Shown here in pieces: positions 1 to 8,428 of a stretch of 64,000 nt of DNA; position 1 is the stretch's first letter; the number at the start of each line of letters is the position of its first letter. The stretch is from positions 147,419-211,418 of the forward strand of contig CAZAEQ010000002.1 of NCBI GenBank assembly GCA_964484185.1. The letters are read 5' to 3'. Position numbers and translations under genes: made by a program. The notes under the pieces are model-generated. The model was not told the origin of the DNA and made no database searches. It saw only the letters and a program-made list of their open reading frames with translations. The DNA comes from F1-120-MAGs238 sp964484185. GTDB taxonomy: Bacteria; Planctomycetota; Phycisphaerae; Phycisphaerales; UBA1924.

Positions 1-45
1 AAAGAAACTTGTATATTCCGCAAGTCACCTTTCGAATTGTTTAAC

Positions 46-381
46 ATGAACACCCACCACCTCTCAAAGCTCAGCAACGAAGACCTCGACCTGATCTCAG
101 ACTTGGTCCTGGCGTCCGGATCCCTCAAAGACCTGGCCGAGGTCTACAGCGTCAGCTACCCCACCATCCGACTGCGTCTGGACAAAGTCATCGAACGCCT
201 GCGCCAAGTCCGCGAAAGCAAGGTCCCCGACAAACTCACTCTCTTGCTCGCCCAGCTCGTAGAACGCGGCGAGCTCAGTGCAAATTCCGCCCGCTCAATC
301 CGCGAAACCGCACGCGATCTCGAGAAGTTTTCCCAGAATCACAAGGAGATTTCCAATGACAATGGCAATGCAGGCAACTGA
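46..381 (+). CDS. DUF2089-family small helical protein
   Basis: A short cytoplasmic protein of 111 residues. The N-terminal half (LSNEDLDLISDLVLASGSLK, then SVSYPTIRLRLDKVIERL) fits the DUF2089 pattern, an HTH-like fold in which a GSLK turn precedes a helix reading as SYPTVRNRLD. The C-terminal half is helical and charged, ending in an Asn-rich tail. I chose the ATG at 46 over an upstream in-frame TTG at 37. The gene overlaps the next membrane protein by 26 bases, so the two are probably co-translated; DUF2089 proteins often sit beside a small membrane partner. A regulatory role is likely, but no target can be named. Confidence 0.7.
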   Translation: MNTHHLSKLSNEDLDLISDLVLASGSLKDLAEVYSVSYPTIRLRLDKVIERLRQVRESKVPDKLTLLLAQLVERGELSANSARSIRETARDLEKFSQNHKEISNDNGNAGN

Positions 382-727
382 ATGGTGGAGCCAATCCTTC
401 GGGACCTACCTGGGCGCATTCGGCGGCGCAGGAATCGGAGTCATCGGCGGCACACTCGGCGCGGCCATGGGTTTCCTCGCTCCCAAGGGAAAGTGCAAGA
501 CCTTGATTCTCTCAACCATGGGTCTGGTGATCGCCGCCTCCGCGGTCCTGCTCGTCACCGGAATCATCGCGATTATCGTCGGCCAACCCCGCCACGTGTG
601 GTATGGTCCGATGTTGATCGGATTCATCGGCACGATTGTTCTGGGCTCGCTCTTCCCGATGGTCCTCATGCGCTACCGGCAGGCAGAAGCAAGACGAATG
701 GATGCCGAGACATTCAAGCGGAGTTGA
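356..727 (+). CDS. Small membrane protein paired with DUF2089
   Basis: A 123-residue protein with a Gly/Ala-rich first hydrophobic stretch (GAFGGAGIGVIGGTLGAAMG), a second helix around residues 50-73 and a third near 80-103, followed by a basic and acidic cytoplasmic tail. The start is the ATG at 356, preceded by a good AAGGAGAT Shine-Dalgarno at about 342-349; this decides against the longer frame. It overlaps the DUF2089 gene upstream. I do not recognise the family. The Gly-rich helix resembles the glycine-zipper helices seen in small stress or pore-like membrane proteins, which is only a hint. Confidence 0.65.
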   Translation: MTMAMQATEWWSQSFGTYLGAFGGAGIGVIGGTLGAAMGFLAPKGKCKTLILSTMGLVIAASAVLLVTGIIAIIVGQPRHVWYGPMLIGFIGTIVLGSLFPMVLMRYRQAEARRMDAETFKRS

Positions 728-736
728 TACAAGACT

Positions 737-1900
737 TTGAGCATCGAGGCCGCAACGATTGGCCCCATGCTCTTATTTCTACAAAATGACCTCGGCAACA
801 AAACCGTCAATGCACTCGCCAACGTTGTCGAAAGCACGTTCCTTTGCCAAACTCCAGTTGAATGGATCGTGTTTGGAACCGCGTGGTTCGCAATGGTCGG
901 GGTCTTCGTACTCCTCCGAGCTTTTGTCGCGGCCCGCCTGAAAAAAATCGCTGCTCATACTACAACGCGCTTTGACGATGTTCTGGTAAAGATCATCGAA
1001 GATCAACGCACATGGCTCTACTTCTTCATCTTCCTGTATGTCGCTTCGCTGACTCTGACAGTCGATCCCAAGGCGATTCCACCCGGAACCGAGAATCGCC
1101 TCAATACGCTTCTGAATATTCTGAGCACACTCAGATACGTTGCAATAGTCGCCGCCGCGATTCAACTCTTTCTTTCCAGTCGCCTGGTCGTTGATTTCGG
1201 ACTTGAACAACTCCTCGACAAAACCAAATCTTCCGACGGCAAGCCCGATCCCAGCATCCGCGGCAGCCTTGTCGTCCTCCGCTTCGTCGTCATGCTGGTA
1301 ATTGCGACCGGGGTCTGTCTCCTCGCCCTAGAAAACTTCGGCGTCAAAGTCGGCCCGATGATCACTGGCCTTGGAATCGGCGGCATCGCGATCGCCCTGG
1401 CTATTCAGAAGGTCCTCGGAGACTTGCTGGCCTCAGTCTCCATTCTCATGGATAAACCGTTTGTGGTTGGCGACTATGTGACCATCGGAGATAAGAACGG
1501 CACGGTCGAAGTCATCGGCCTCAAGACCACCCGCCTGCGCGCCCCCACTGGCGAACAGCTGATCTTCGGCAATTCTGACATTCTCAATTCCCGCATCCAC
1601 AACTACCAGCGCCTGGAAGAGCGGCGTGTCACGATGACACTCAACGTCATGAGTTCCGTCCCGCCTGAAAAACTCCGAGAAATTCCCGGGATTGTGAAGG
1701 CCGTCATCGAATCTGAGGAACAGGTGCGTTTCGATCGGTGTCACTTCAAGGGGATGAGCGAGCGGTCGTACATATATGAAGTCTCATACCTGATCCTCAG
1801 CAGCGACTATCTCACCTACATGAATTCGCAGGAACGAGTCTATCTGGGAATCCTGGAGGCCTTCGCCCGCCACGAGATTCGCCTGTATTTCATCCCGTAG
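737..1900 (+). CDS. MscS-family mechanosensitive channel
   Basis: Inner-membrane small-conductance mechanosensitive channel that releases solutes on hypo-osmotic shock. Three or more hydrophobic segments (around residues 38-58, 88-108 and 150-220) lead into the pore-lining TM3 with the Gly/Ala pattern GLGIGGIAIALA. The beta domain follows at once (DLLASVSILMDKPFVVGDYV, then GTVEVIGLKTTRLR), then the alpha/beta vestibule domain. The 387-residue length is intermediate between MscS (286) and the larger paralogues, because of extra N-terminal helices. The start is uncertain: TTG at 737 or ATG at 767. The gene follows the membrane gene by 9 bases. Confidence 0.9.
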   Translation: MSIEAATIGPMLLFLQNDLGNKTVNALANVVESTFLCQTPVEWIVFGTAWFAMVGVFVLLRAFVAARLKKIAAHTTTRFDDVLVKIIEDQRTWLYFFIFLYVASLTLTVDPKAIPPGTENRLNTLLNILSTLRYVAIVAAAIQLFLSSRLVVDFGLEQLLDKTKSSDGKPDPSIRGSLVVLRFVVMLVIATGVCLLALENFGVKVGPMITGLGIGGIAIALAIQKVLGDLLASVSILMDKPFVVGDYVTIGDKNGTVEVIGLKTTRLRAPTGEQLIFGNSDILNSRIHNYQRLEERRVTMTLNVMSSVPPEKLREIPGIVKAVIESEEQVRFDRCHFKGMSERSYIYEVSYLILSSDYLTYMNSQERVYLGILEAFARHEIRLYFIP

Positions 1901-1980
1901 GGCTCAAGACAGACAATTTTGCTGGTATGCTCTGATTCGCGAACCAATCCTGGCTCCGCGCATTTCATTGGGTACCCAGC

Positions 1981-2529
1981 GTGAATGACGGCCCGTCTGA
2001 CAAAAGCGATCAGGAACTGCTCAGCGCGTACGCGCGCGGAGATCGTTCTGCATTGGGCATCCTCTATCAGCGCCACAAACTCTTCTGCTATCGCATCGCC
2101 GCTCGGCACGCCAAAGACGATGCCAGAGCGATGGACCTGGTGCAGGATGCATTTATTTATCTAGTCCAGAACGCTGGGAAAATCACTCTCCGCAGCAAAC
2201 TCACCACACTTCTCTACCCAGTGATTCTCAACGCCGCCCGCTCGCGCTTTCGCAAAGACAAGCTGCTGGTCTTTGGCGATCAACCTGAAACTCCGGACAC
2301 CGATCCCCCAATACGACCGGCTACCGAGATGGAACCGGCTCTGCTCGCGGCAGTACAAGGTCTGCAGCCAGACTTCCAGGAAGTGCTGCTGATGCGCATC
2401 GTCGATGAGATGTCCGTCGATGAAGTCGCCCAGGCACTTTCCATTCCAGCCGGCACAGTCAAAAGCCGCCTTCACACCGCTCTCTCGCAACTCCGCGGCA
2501 ACCCACAGATTTCTCATTTGCTCGACTAA
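1981..2529 (+). CDS. ECF-type RNA polymerase sigma factor
   Basis: A 182-residue sigma-70 family protein of the extracytoplasmic-function type. Region 2 is visible at residues 10-60 (DQELLSAYARGDRSALGILY, then DLVQDAFIYL). Region 4 is at 115-175 (LQPDFQEVLLMRIVDEMSVD, then SIPAGTVKSRLHTALSQLR). It starts with GTG at 1981. It heads a tight four-gene run with a small membrane protein (likely anti-sigma), a cohesin-like secreted protein and a VIT/vWA lipoprotein, the last three overlapping by 4 bases each. The arrangement suggests the sigma factor controls the surface protein operon, perhaps including itself. No promoter motif could be assigned with confidence. Confidence 0.9.
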   Translation: MNDGPSDKSDQELLSAYARGDRSALGILYQRHKLFCYRIAARHAKDDARAMDLVQDAFIYLVQNAGKITLRSKLTTLLYPVILNAARSRFRKDKLLVFGDQPETPDTDPPIRPATEMEPALLAAVQGLQPDFQEVLLMRIVDEMSVDEVAQALSIPAGTVKSRLHTALSQLRGNPQISHLLD

Positions 2530-2575
2530 TTCATCGAACCAACTTGCGCCCTCGCGCACTCAATAGAGACAGCCT

Positions 2576-2920
2576 ATGGATATTGAACCCAACATCCCCG
2601 CCCCGCTCGCCGAGAAGCTCAAAGCCGGCTTTGCACATCAGCCGCCCGCGGAACTGGAGTCATACGTCCTTGATGTTGCTCATTCATTCAAGGCTCCACG
2701 CGTATGGTGGCGTTCCAAATGGGCCGCGGTGGCCGCGATTCTGATCGTCGCCGCAAGCATTCCTCTCACACTCAACCTGACCGCAAAGCAGCCGACCGTA
2801 CTCGATGCCTTCGCCGCGGCCCGCGCCATGCGCGGCGGCGACAAGAGCATTTCACAGGCCGATGTTGATTCACTGCTTGCAGCTGCGGTCAAACTCCCCC
2901 GAAAGCGCGGTGGACTATGA
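2576..2920 (+). CDS. Single-pass membrane protein, putative anti-sigma factor
   Basis: A 114-residue protein with a cytoplasmic N-terminus (EPNIPAPLAEKLKAGF), one transmembrane helix at about residues 46-68 (WAAVAAILIVAASIPLTLNL) and a short outer tail. It lies 46 bases after the ECF sigma gene and overlaps the next gene by 4 bases (ATGA). Position and topology are those of an anti-sigma factor, but there is no HxxxCxxC zinc motif, so it is not a canonical ZAS protein. The role is inferred from context only. Confidence 0.6.
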   Translation: MDIEPNIPAPLAEKLKAGFAHQPPAELESYVLDVAHSFKAPRVWWRSKWAAVAAILIVAASIPLTLNLTAKQPTVLDAFAAARAMRGGDKSISQADVDSLLAAAVKLPRKRGGL

Positions 2921-3375
2921 AGACTCCCCGTTTCATTCTTCTTGCTCTTGCAACTCTGGTTCCATTCCTCATGGCCAGCGGCCCAGACCGCCCGACATTT
3001 GCTGGCGGCGGAACATTCGTTGCCTTCGATGTGATGGTAGATTCCAGTACTCCGCTGGCCGCGTATCAAGTTGATATTCAAGTTGCCAAAGGCGTCACAA
3101 TCGTCGGCATCGAAGGCGGAGAGTCCGCCGCCTTCAATGCCGCCCCCGCATATGACCCCGAAGCGATGGAACAGGAACGCGTCATTCTCGCGGCGTTCAG
3201 CCTCAACACTGCCGCGAACTTGCCAAGCGGCAATACACGCATCGCCCGCATTCACGTAGTCGGTTCACCCAACATGTCACTCCCCGCGATCTCACTTTCA
3301 GTCGCCGCGGATTCCGCAGGAAACAAGCTCGCCGCAACAGCCACGATCGCACCCAGCAAGGAACTTGAACAATGA
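2917..3375 (+). CDS. Secreted cohesin-like beta-sandwich protein
   Basis: A 152-residue protein with a signal peptide (MKTPRFILLALATLVPFLMA). The mature part is rich in beta strands. The pattern FDVMVDSSTPLAAYQVDIQV followed by VTIVGIEGGES is what cohesin-type and related carbohydrate-binding beta-sandwich domains look like. It overlaps the previous and following genes by 4 bases each, so translational coupling with the anti-sigma-like and VIT/vWA genes is likely. The cohesin assignment is a pattern call and should be tested by profile search. It may pair with dockerin-like loops elsewhere, for example in the PilX-like protein at 30474-33428. Confidence 0.5.
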   Translation: MKTPRFILLALATLVPFLMASGPDRPTFAGGGTFVAFDVMVDSSTPLAAYQVDIQVAKGVTIVGIEGGESAAFNAAPAYDPEAMEQERVILAAFSLNTAANLPSGNTRIARIHVVGSPNMSLPAISLSVAADSAGNKLAATATIAPSKELEQ

Positions 3376-5786
3376 CTCATCCACTCGCCACTCGACCATT
3401 CGTCCTCATTGCCGCATCAGCAGTAGCGGCTGGGGCCATTCTCATTGCCGCTTGCACATCAACCGGTAAAGCCCGAAACGTGAGTCGAGAGTCATCGAGC
3501 GCGGCAGCGCCAGGCCCTTCAGGCGGATTTGATGTGCTCAGTGAAGGCCAGAACTCGCTCGGCCTCGAGAAAACGTTGCGTGACGAAGAATCCCAACCTA
3601 GTCGCATGCGAACTGGATACATCGAAAGCGAATCCAAAGGCGGACCTCCCACCGGACATGATGGAAGTTACTTAAGAATTGATCCCAGCCTCAAATTATC
3701 TGAACCCGACTACACCAACGCGCCACAATTTGACCTTGCGAGCGTCTTGAAAGCCGGCCGCCAAGGTGGAGGGCAGAGCCCATTCGCAGATAATGAAACC
3801 AGACAAGCAATGTCGCAGCTTGCGTCCATGTTCATTACGCACTGCCCGCCAACCCACACCGATTTCCGCGGCGTGCGATTCGCATCTAACGAAGAAATCT
3901 GGGTGATTCAGCGGTATGTGCCGCGGGCCGAAGACAGACCTGATCAGATGAACCCGGGCACCGGCAGCATGGGTTGCTATCAGGGTGAAACTCTGGTTCC
4001 TGTGCCGCTGAAGCACACTGATGTGCGGGCGAACATTACAGGGTTCATCAGCACTGTCGATGTCGAGCAGACTTTTACGAACCCATATCCCAGCAAGATC
4101 GAAGCGGTCTACGCGTTCCCCCTTCCAGAAAACGCGGCGGTCAGCGAATTCGTCATGACCATCGGCGATCGCCATATCCGCGGCATCATCCGCGACAAAG
4201 CTGAAGCTCAGCAGATCTACGCGCAGGCACGCAGCCAGGGAAAGGTCGCGAGCATTCTCAATCAGGAGCGGCCCAATCTGTTTGTGCAGAAGGTCGCGAA
4301 CATCGAGCCTGGACGTGAAATCGATATTTCGATCCGCTATTACAACACGCTTTCGTACTCCGATGGCGCGTACGAGTTTGTCTTCCCAATGGTCATCGCG
4401 CCCCGCTACAACCCCTCGCATACTGATGGCATCGGCGCAGTTGCACGCGGGAACGCCGGAACCAGCGGCGAAAAAACTGAAATCAGCTACCTGCGCCCCA
4501 ATGAACGCAGCGGCACCGATATCTCGCTCAAAGTCGAAGTCGATGCGGGCGTCAGCATTGAGAAACTCGAAAGCCCGACACACGCTGTCAAGATCGAACG
4601 CGACGGCAACACCCGGGCCACCGTTGAACTCTCACGCAATGACTCGATTCCCAACAAGGACTTTATCCTTCGCTGCCATGTTGCTGGGTCGCAGATGAAG
4701 TCGACGTTGCTCACCACCACTGATCCAAAGGGCGACAATGTCTTCGCACTGATGCTGATCCCGCCGCGGGATTTGAAGTCGCTCAAGCGTGCTCCTCTGG
4801 AAATGGTCTATGTGCTGGATGCTTCCGGCAGCATGGACGGCAAGCCGATGACGCAGGCAAAAGATGCGATCGCTCGCAGCCTCAGGAAGCTCAACGCTGA
4901 TGACACATTCCAACTCATCAACTTCTCAAACACCAGTTCACAGCTTGGCAATCGCCCAATCGCCGCGACTCGCGAGAACGTCCAGCGCGCACTTGCCTAT
5001 CTCGATCAAATCGCCGCATCCGGCGGCACGGAGATGATGAACGGCCTGCGGGCCTCACTCAATTTCCCGCACGATGCCCATCGGATGCGCTACATCACCT
5101 TCCTGACCGATGGCCTCATCGGCAACGAATCGGACATCATCCGCGAAATCCACAGCAACCTGGGCGACACACGCATCTTCAGCTTCGGCGTCAGCGCTGC
5201 TCCCAACCGCTACCTGCTCGATGCGATGGCACGTGTTGGTTCTGGCGGCGTGGCATATCTCGCACCTGACGATTCGGCCACTGAGGTCATGGATGCATTT
5301 GATGATCGGATCAGCCATCCCGCGCTCTTTGATGTCAAGCTCGATTTCGCTTCTGCCGATGTCAGCGATGTCTTCCCGCAGCGCATCCCCGATCTCTGCG
5401 TCGATCGTCCGATGATCGTGACTGGCAAGTATCGCGGTCATCTTTCGGGCCCCATCCGCATCAGCGGCCGCGCGGGTGGTATGCGGATGTCTACAGAAGT
5501 TTCAAGTGTCATTGGCGCAGAGCGGGCTCAGGCGAAGGCCTTGCCGCAGATCTGGGCGAATATGAAGATTCAGTCGCTGGCTGAAAAGGCTTTGTGGAAT
5601 GGCTCAGAGGAACTTGCGCCGCAAGCGAGAGCAACCGCACTTCGCTATGCGATCATGTCGCCATTCACGAGTTTCGTTGCAGTCGATTCTCTCTCGAAGA
5701 CGCAGGAGGCGTACGGGACAACAGTTCAAGTTCCGGTTGCGGTTCCCGATGGCACGCGGTATGAAACTACCGTCGGTGAAAAGTAA
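3372..5786 (+). CDS. VIT and von Willebrand A domain lipoprotein
   Basis: An 804-residue exported protein. The N-terminal hydrophobic segment ends in a lipobox with Cys28 (LIAAC), so it is probably a lipoprotein. A VIT domain occupies about residues 205-330 (DVEQTFTNPYPSKIEAVYAF, ending near IEPGREIDISIRY). The vWA domain at about 475-640 retains the MIDAS residues: DASGS, a Thr in GGTEM and an Asp in LTDG. This is the inter-alpha-trypsin inhibitor heavy chain-like architecture, common in Planctomycetota and Proteobacteria. It is the last gene of the ECF sigma operon and so the probable main output of that sigma factor. Metal-dependent adhesion or protein binding at the cell surface is the likely role. 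Confidence 0.88.
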   Translation: MTHPLATRPFVLIAASAVAAGAILIAACTSTGKARNVSRESSSAAAPGPSGGFDVLSEGQNSLGLEKTLRDEESQPSRMRTGYIESESKGGPPTGHDGSYLRIDPSLKLSEPDYTNAPQFDLASVLKAGRQGGGQSPFADNETRQAMSQLASMFITHCPPTHTDFRGVRFASNEEIWVIQRYVPRAEDRPDQMNPGTGSMGCYQGETLVPVPLKHTDVRANITGFISTVDVEQTFTNPYPSKIEAVYAFPLPENAAVSEFVMTIGDRHIRGIIRDKAEAQQIYAQARSQGKVASILNQERPNLFVQKVANIEPGREIDISIRYYNTLSYSDGAYEFVFPMVIAPRYNPSHTDGIGAVARGNAGTSGEKTEISYLRPNERSGTDISLKVEVDAGVSIEKLESPTHAVKIERDGNTRATVELSRNDSIPNKDFILRCHVAGSQMKSTLLTTTDPKGDNVFALMLIPPRDLKSLKRAPLEMVYVLDASGSMDGKPMTQAKDAIARSLRKLNADDTFQLINFSNTSSQLGNRPIAATRENVQRALAYLDQIAASGGTEMMNGLRASLNFPHDAHRMRYITFLTDGLIGNESDIIREIHSNLGDTRIFSFGVSAAPNRYLLDAMARVGSGGVAYLAPDDSATEVMDAFDDRISHPALFDVKLDFASADVSDVFPQRIPDLCVDRPMIVTGKYRGHLSGPIRISGRAGGMRMSTEVSSVIGAERAQAKALPQIWANMKIQSLAEKALWNGSEELAPQARATALRYAIMSPFTSFVAVDSLSKTQEAYGTTVQVPVAVPDGTRYETTVGEK

Positions 5787-5799
5787 GTTGAAGTGAGTA

Positions 5800-6888
5800 T
5801 CAGACAACTTTCTTGCCGGCAGTGCTGTCACCGGACCCAAGTGCGCTGAACGCGTTGACGCCGGAAAGCGTGTCGCCGGAAACACTGTCGCCTGTCGTAG
5901 CTTCACCTTGAACAGTTGAACCAGCCATACTCCCGCCTGCCAGCGATTCGCCGGCGAGGGTCTCGCCGGAAACCTGGCGATCAAGATTGTCATCGACGTG
6001 AATCGGAGTCAAGACTTCGCGCTGTGGTTTGCCATTGGGCGTTGCCACGGTTGCACGCAGGCGCTTGCGGAGTTCTTCGCGAAGAGTTTCGAGGTCGAGC
6101 GGGATTGAGAGTTTGCCGCGTTCGGCGAGGCGAATGTGGCCGCGTTCTTCGGAGACAATGACCACCAGTGCATCACACTCTTTGGTGAGACCGACTGCCG
6201 CGCGATGGCGGGAACCAAGCCGGGTGTCAGGCATGTCGCCGGGTTCAGCCAGGGGCAACTGCACACCTGCTGAAACCAGTCGCCGACCTTTGACGATGAC
6301 CGCCAAGTCGTGCAACGCAGAGCCGGGGAAGAAGATCGTCTGCAGGAGCGGCGCGGAGAGCTCGGCGTTCAGGAGTGTGCCGCCTTCGGTGACGCCGCCG
6401 AGCTGGGTCTGGCGTTCGATGACGATGAGAGCGCCGAACTTGGCTTTGGCGAGGTATTCAGATGCCTCGCAGATTTCATCGACCAGGAAAGCGATGTCTT
6501 TGGGTGTGGACCGGAAGATTGAGGTCTCGCCCAGCCGCACCAGTGCGCGGCGGAGTTCGGGCTGGAAAATCACGATCAGAGCGACAGCAACCAGAGCGAT
6601 CAGCCGGTCATAGAGGTAGCCGACGCGGACGAAGGCACCCTGGCCGCCAAAGATGCGGGCCATGATGGTCGCGGCGACGATGATGACGAGCAGGCCCTTG
6701 AGGGCCCCCGCGGCACGAGTTCCCTGGACAAACCGCAGCACCACATAGACCACGATCCAGATCAGGATCAACTCAATACCGACCTCGACGGCTGAATAGC
6801 CGGTCAGGCGGTCGAGGAGATCTTGCAGGCGTTCAAGGTGCATGGGTACACGATCAGAAAAGGAAGGGACAAGAGACGCGGGTCCCAT
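5800..6888 (-). CDS. cdaA: CdaA-type membrane diadenylate cyclase (variant active site)
   Basis: Predicted to make cyclic di-AMP from two ATP. The N-terminus has three hydrophobic helices (about residues 34-56, 64-80 and 92-108). The DAC domain follows, with GALIVIER at 152-159, FFPGSALHD at 186-194 and SRHRAAVGL at 226-234. The usual DGA motif reads D194-L195-A196, while RHR is intact. The C-terminus (307-346) carries eight five-residue repeats with Gly in the second position (SGETL, AGESL, AGGSM and so on), absent from usual CdaA. The long start at 6888 overlaps the divergent Nfu-like gene; an ATG at 6843 is an alternative. No ybbR or glmM lies nearby, unlike in Firmicutes. Confidence 0.85.
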   Translation of the reverse strand: MGPASLVPSFSDRVPMHLERLQDLLDRLTGYSAVEVGIELILIWIVVYVVLRFVQGTRAAGALKGLLVIIVAATIMARIFGGQGAFVRVGYLYDRLIALVAVALIVIFQPELRRALVRLGETSIFRSTPKDIAFLVDEICEASEYLAKAKFGALIVIERQTQLGGVTEGGTLLNAELSAPLLQTIFFPGSALHDLAVIVKGRRLVSAGVQLPLAEPGDMPDTRLGSRHRAAVGLTKECDALVVIVSEERGHIRLAERGKLSIPLDLETLREELRKRLRATVATPNGKPQREVLTPIHVDDNLDRQVSGETLAGESLAGGSMAGSTVQGEATTGDSVSGDTLSGVNAFSALGSGDSTAGKKVV

Positions 6889-7177
6889 CAGCTTCTACGC
6901 TTCCGGGGTGCCCGCCGTTGCGAAATTCCAAACTACTCCGAACCCCAATGCTCTCAAATGCGTGTTGAGCACGCCTATCAGCACGGGTCCGTTCCCCCGT
7001 TCATACTTTACGTCATCGGCCGTCGAATCGGATGCGCTCGCGGCAAAACTATTTTCTTTGCCAGGAGTTACTAACATTTTGATTCAGGAGACCTGGGTGA
7101 CGGTTTCCAAGGCTCCGGAAGCGAAGTGGGCGACACTCAAGCCGCAGATCGAGGCGATTTTTGCCCAGGCGCTCTGA
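6842..7177 (+). CDS. Nfu/NifU N-terminal domain protein
   Basis: A 111-residue protein whose core, FQTTPNPNALK followed by a small beta/alpha domain ending in PGVTNILIQETWVTVSK, is the Nfu N-terminal domain. In full-length Nfu this domain precedes the CxxC iron-sulfur scaffold domain. That domain is absent, so this is a stand-alone N-domain, probably an accessory or targeting protein in Fe-S cluster delivery. The next gene, mutY, encodes a [4Fe-4S] enzyme and overlaps by 17 bases, which fits. The start is unsure: the ATG at 6842 would overlap the divergent cyclase gene, and a GTG at 6908 leaves only the conserved domain. Confidence 0.75.
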   Translation: MGTRSEKEGTRDAGPISFYASGVPAVAKFQTTPNPNALKCVLSTPISTGPFPRSYFTSSAVESDALAAKLFSLPGVTNILIQETWVTVSKAPEAKWATLKPQIEAIFAQAL

Positions 7178-8258
7178 ACAAGCCGCGAACAAACGATTCC
7201 GTGCAGATCAGGAACTGATCGAGCGATTACTGAATTGGTTCGAGACCAGCGCCCGCGATCTGCCATGGCGACGCACAGGGAAGGCTGGCCAGCGCGATCC
7301 CTATATCACGCTGGTCTCGGAACTGATGCTGCAGCAGACACAGGTCTCGCGCGTACTTGAGAAATTTGAGCCTTTTCTGCGGCGATTTCCCACTATTTCG
7401 ACACTGGCAGAGGCGCCGGAATCTGCGGTGCTAGCGGCGTGGTCCGGGCTTGGGTATTACCGTCGAGCACGACTGCTGCATGCGGCGGCGAAGAAGGTCC
7501 AGAGCGATTTTGGCGGCACGTTACCCGGCCCCGTTGAATCGCTCTTAACGATTCCGGGAATTGGCCGGTATACCGCGGGCGCGATTTCGTCTTTAGCATT
7601 TGGAAACGCGACGCCGCTGGTTGATGGAAATGTGACCAGAGTTCTCCTTCGCATTTCAGCGCGGCCGGGAAAGCTCGGCGACAAGGAAAGCGATACGTGG
7701 GCCTGGCAGAGGGCCCGAGAACTCGTGGAGCAGGTCCCTTCAGGTCGACACGGCGCGTGGAATGAATCGCTGATGGAACTTGGGGCAACGGTGTGCACGC
7801 CGCTGGGGCCGAAGTGTGAGAAGTGTCCGGTGCAGGCAATTTGCAACGCATTTCGCGATGGGCTGGTTGAAGAGATTCCAGCACCCAAGGACGTGAAGAA
7901 GCGAGTGACGGTGTATTGGGCGACGGTGGTGATTCGAGATCGGGCTGGGCGGTTTCTAATCAGGACGCGGCCAGCTTCCGGACTCTTTGCTGGGATGGCG
8001 GAAGCGCCGACGCTGGAGTCTGGAAAGCGGGCGAGTGGGAAGGAAGTTTTGAGATTTGCGCGGGAAGTGTGCGGACAGGAGATTGTGATCCACAAAGTCG
8101 GATCACTGGGGCATCAACTGACGCACCGGGACCTTGCATGTGATGTGTATCAAGGAGAAGTCCCGAAGGCATCAGGCGGGGATTGGATTGCGCCGAAGTC
8201 TGTTTTTGGTCTTGCGCTCTCGAATATTCAGCGGAAGATCATTGAGTTGGCAGAGTAG
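7161..8258 (+). CDS. mutY: A/G-specific adenine DNA glycosylase MutY
   Basis: Base excision repair enzyme removing adenine opposite 8-oxoguanine. Visible features are the catalytic Glu54 in SELMLQQTQV, the helix-hairpin-helix IPGIGRYTAGA (131-141), the catalytic Asp155 in VDGNVTR, and the iron-sulfur ligands C212-x6-C219-x2-C222-x5-C228. The C-terminal part (about 255-365) is the MutT-like 8-oxoG recognition domain. It begins with TTG at 7161 inside the Nfu-like gene. The length of 365 is normal. Co-translation with the Nfu N-domain protein is the only unusual point. Confidence 0.95.
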   Translation: MPRRSEQAANKRFRADQELIERLLNWFETSARDLPWRRTGKAGQRDPYITLVSELMLQQTQVSRVLEKFEPFLRRFPTISTLAEAPESAVLAAWSGLGYYRRARLLHAAAKKVQSDFGGTLPGPVESLLTIPGIGRYTAGAISSLAFGNATPLVDGNVTRVLLRISARPGKLGDKESDTWAWQRARELVEQVPSGRHGAWNESLMELGATVCTPLGPKCEKCPVQAICNAFRDGLVEEIPAPKDVKKRVTVYWATVVIRDRAGRFLIRTRPASGLFAGMAEAPTLESGKRASGKEVLRFAREVCGQEIVIHKVGSLGHQLTHRDLACDVYQGEVPKASGGDWIAPKSVFGLALSNIQRKIIELAE

Positions 8259-8294
8259 GAGAGGGAGCAGTGTCTTTCGCCCCCGATTGTTGTG

Positions 8295-8403
8295 AGTGGC
8301 TTCAGCCACTTTGAATTTGGCTCTCGCCCCTTGGGCGCTCGGTCGTTGCGAGTGGCTTCAGCCACTTGCAGGTGTTCCTTTGGATCTTCGGCCCTTTGGG
8401 CCG
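8295..8403. repeat. REP-like palindrome cluster, left of RAYT transposase
   Basis: Three kinds of short palindrome lie here. AGTGGCTTCAGCCACT occurs at 8295-8310 and again at 8351-8366. CGCCC-CTT-GGGCG is at 8325-8337. CGGCCC-TTT-GGGCCG is at 8389-8403. Matching elements in inverted orientation lie on the other side of the transposase gene, so the pair forms the boundaries of a REP/RAYT unit. The repeats do not code and are distinct from the neighbouring mutY and transposase sequences. Confidence 0.8.
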
Positions 8404-8428
8404 GCCATTCAGCACCAACGCACCATCT

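Noticed and set aside
3696..4583. Long antisense frame inside the VIT/vWA gene
   Set aside because: Shadow of a real gene: no domain, no start site, composition follows the coding frame opposite.
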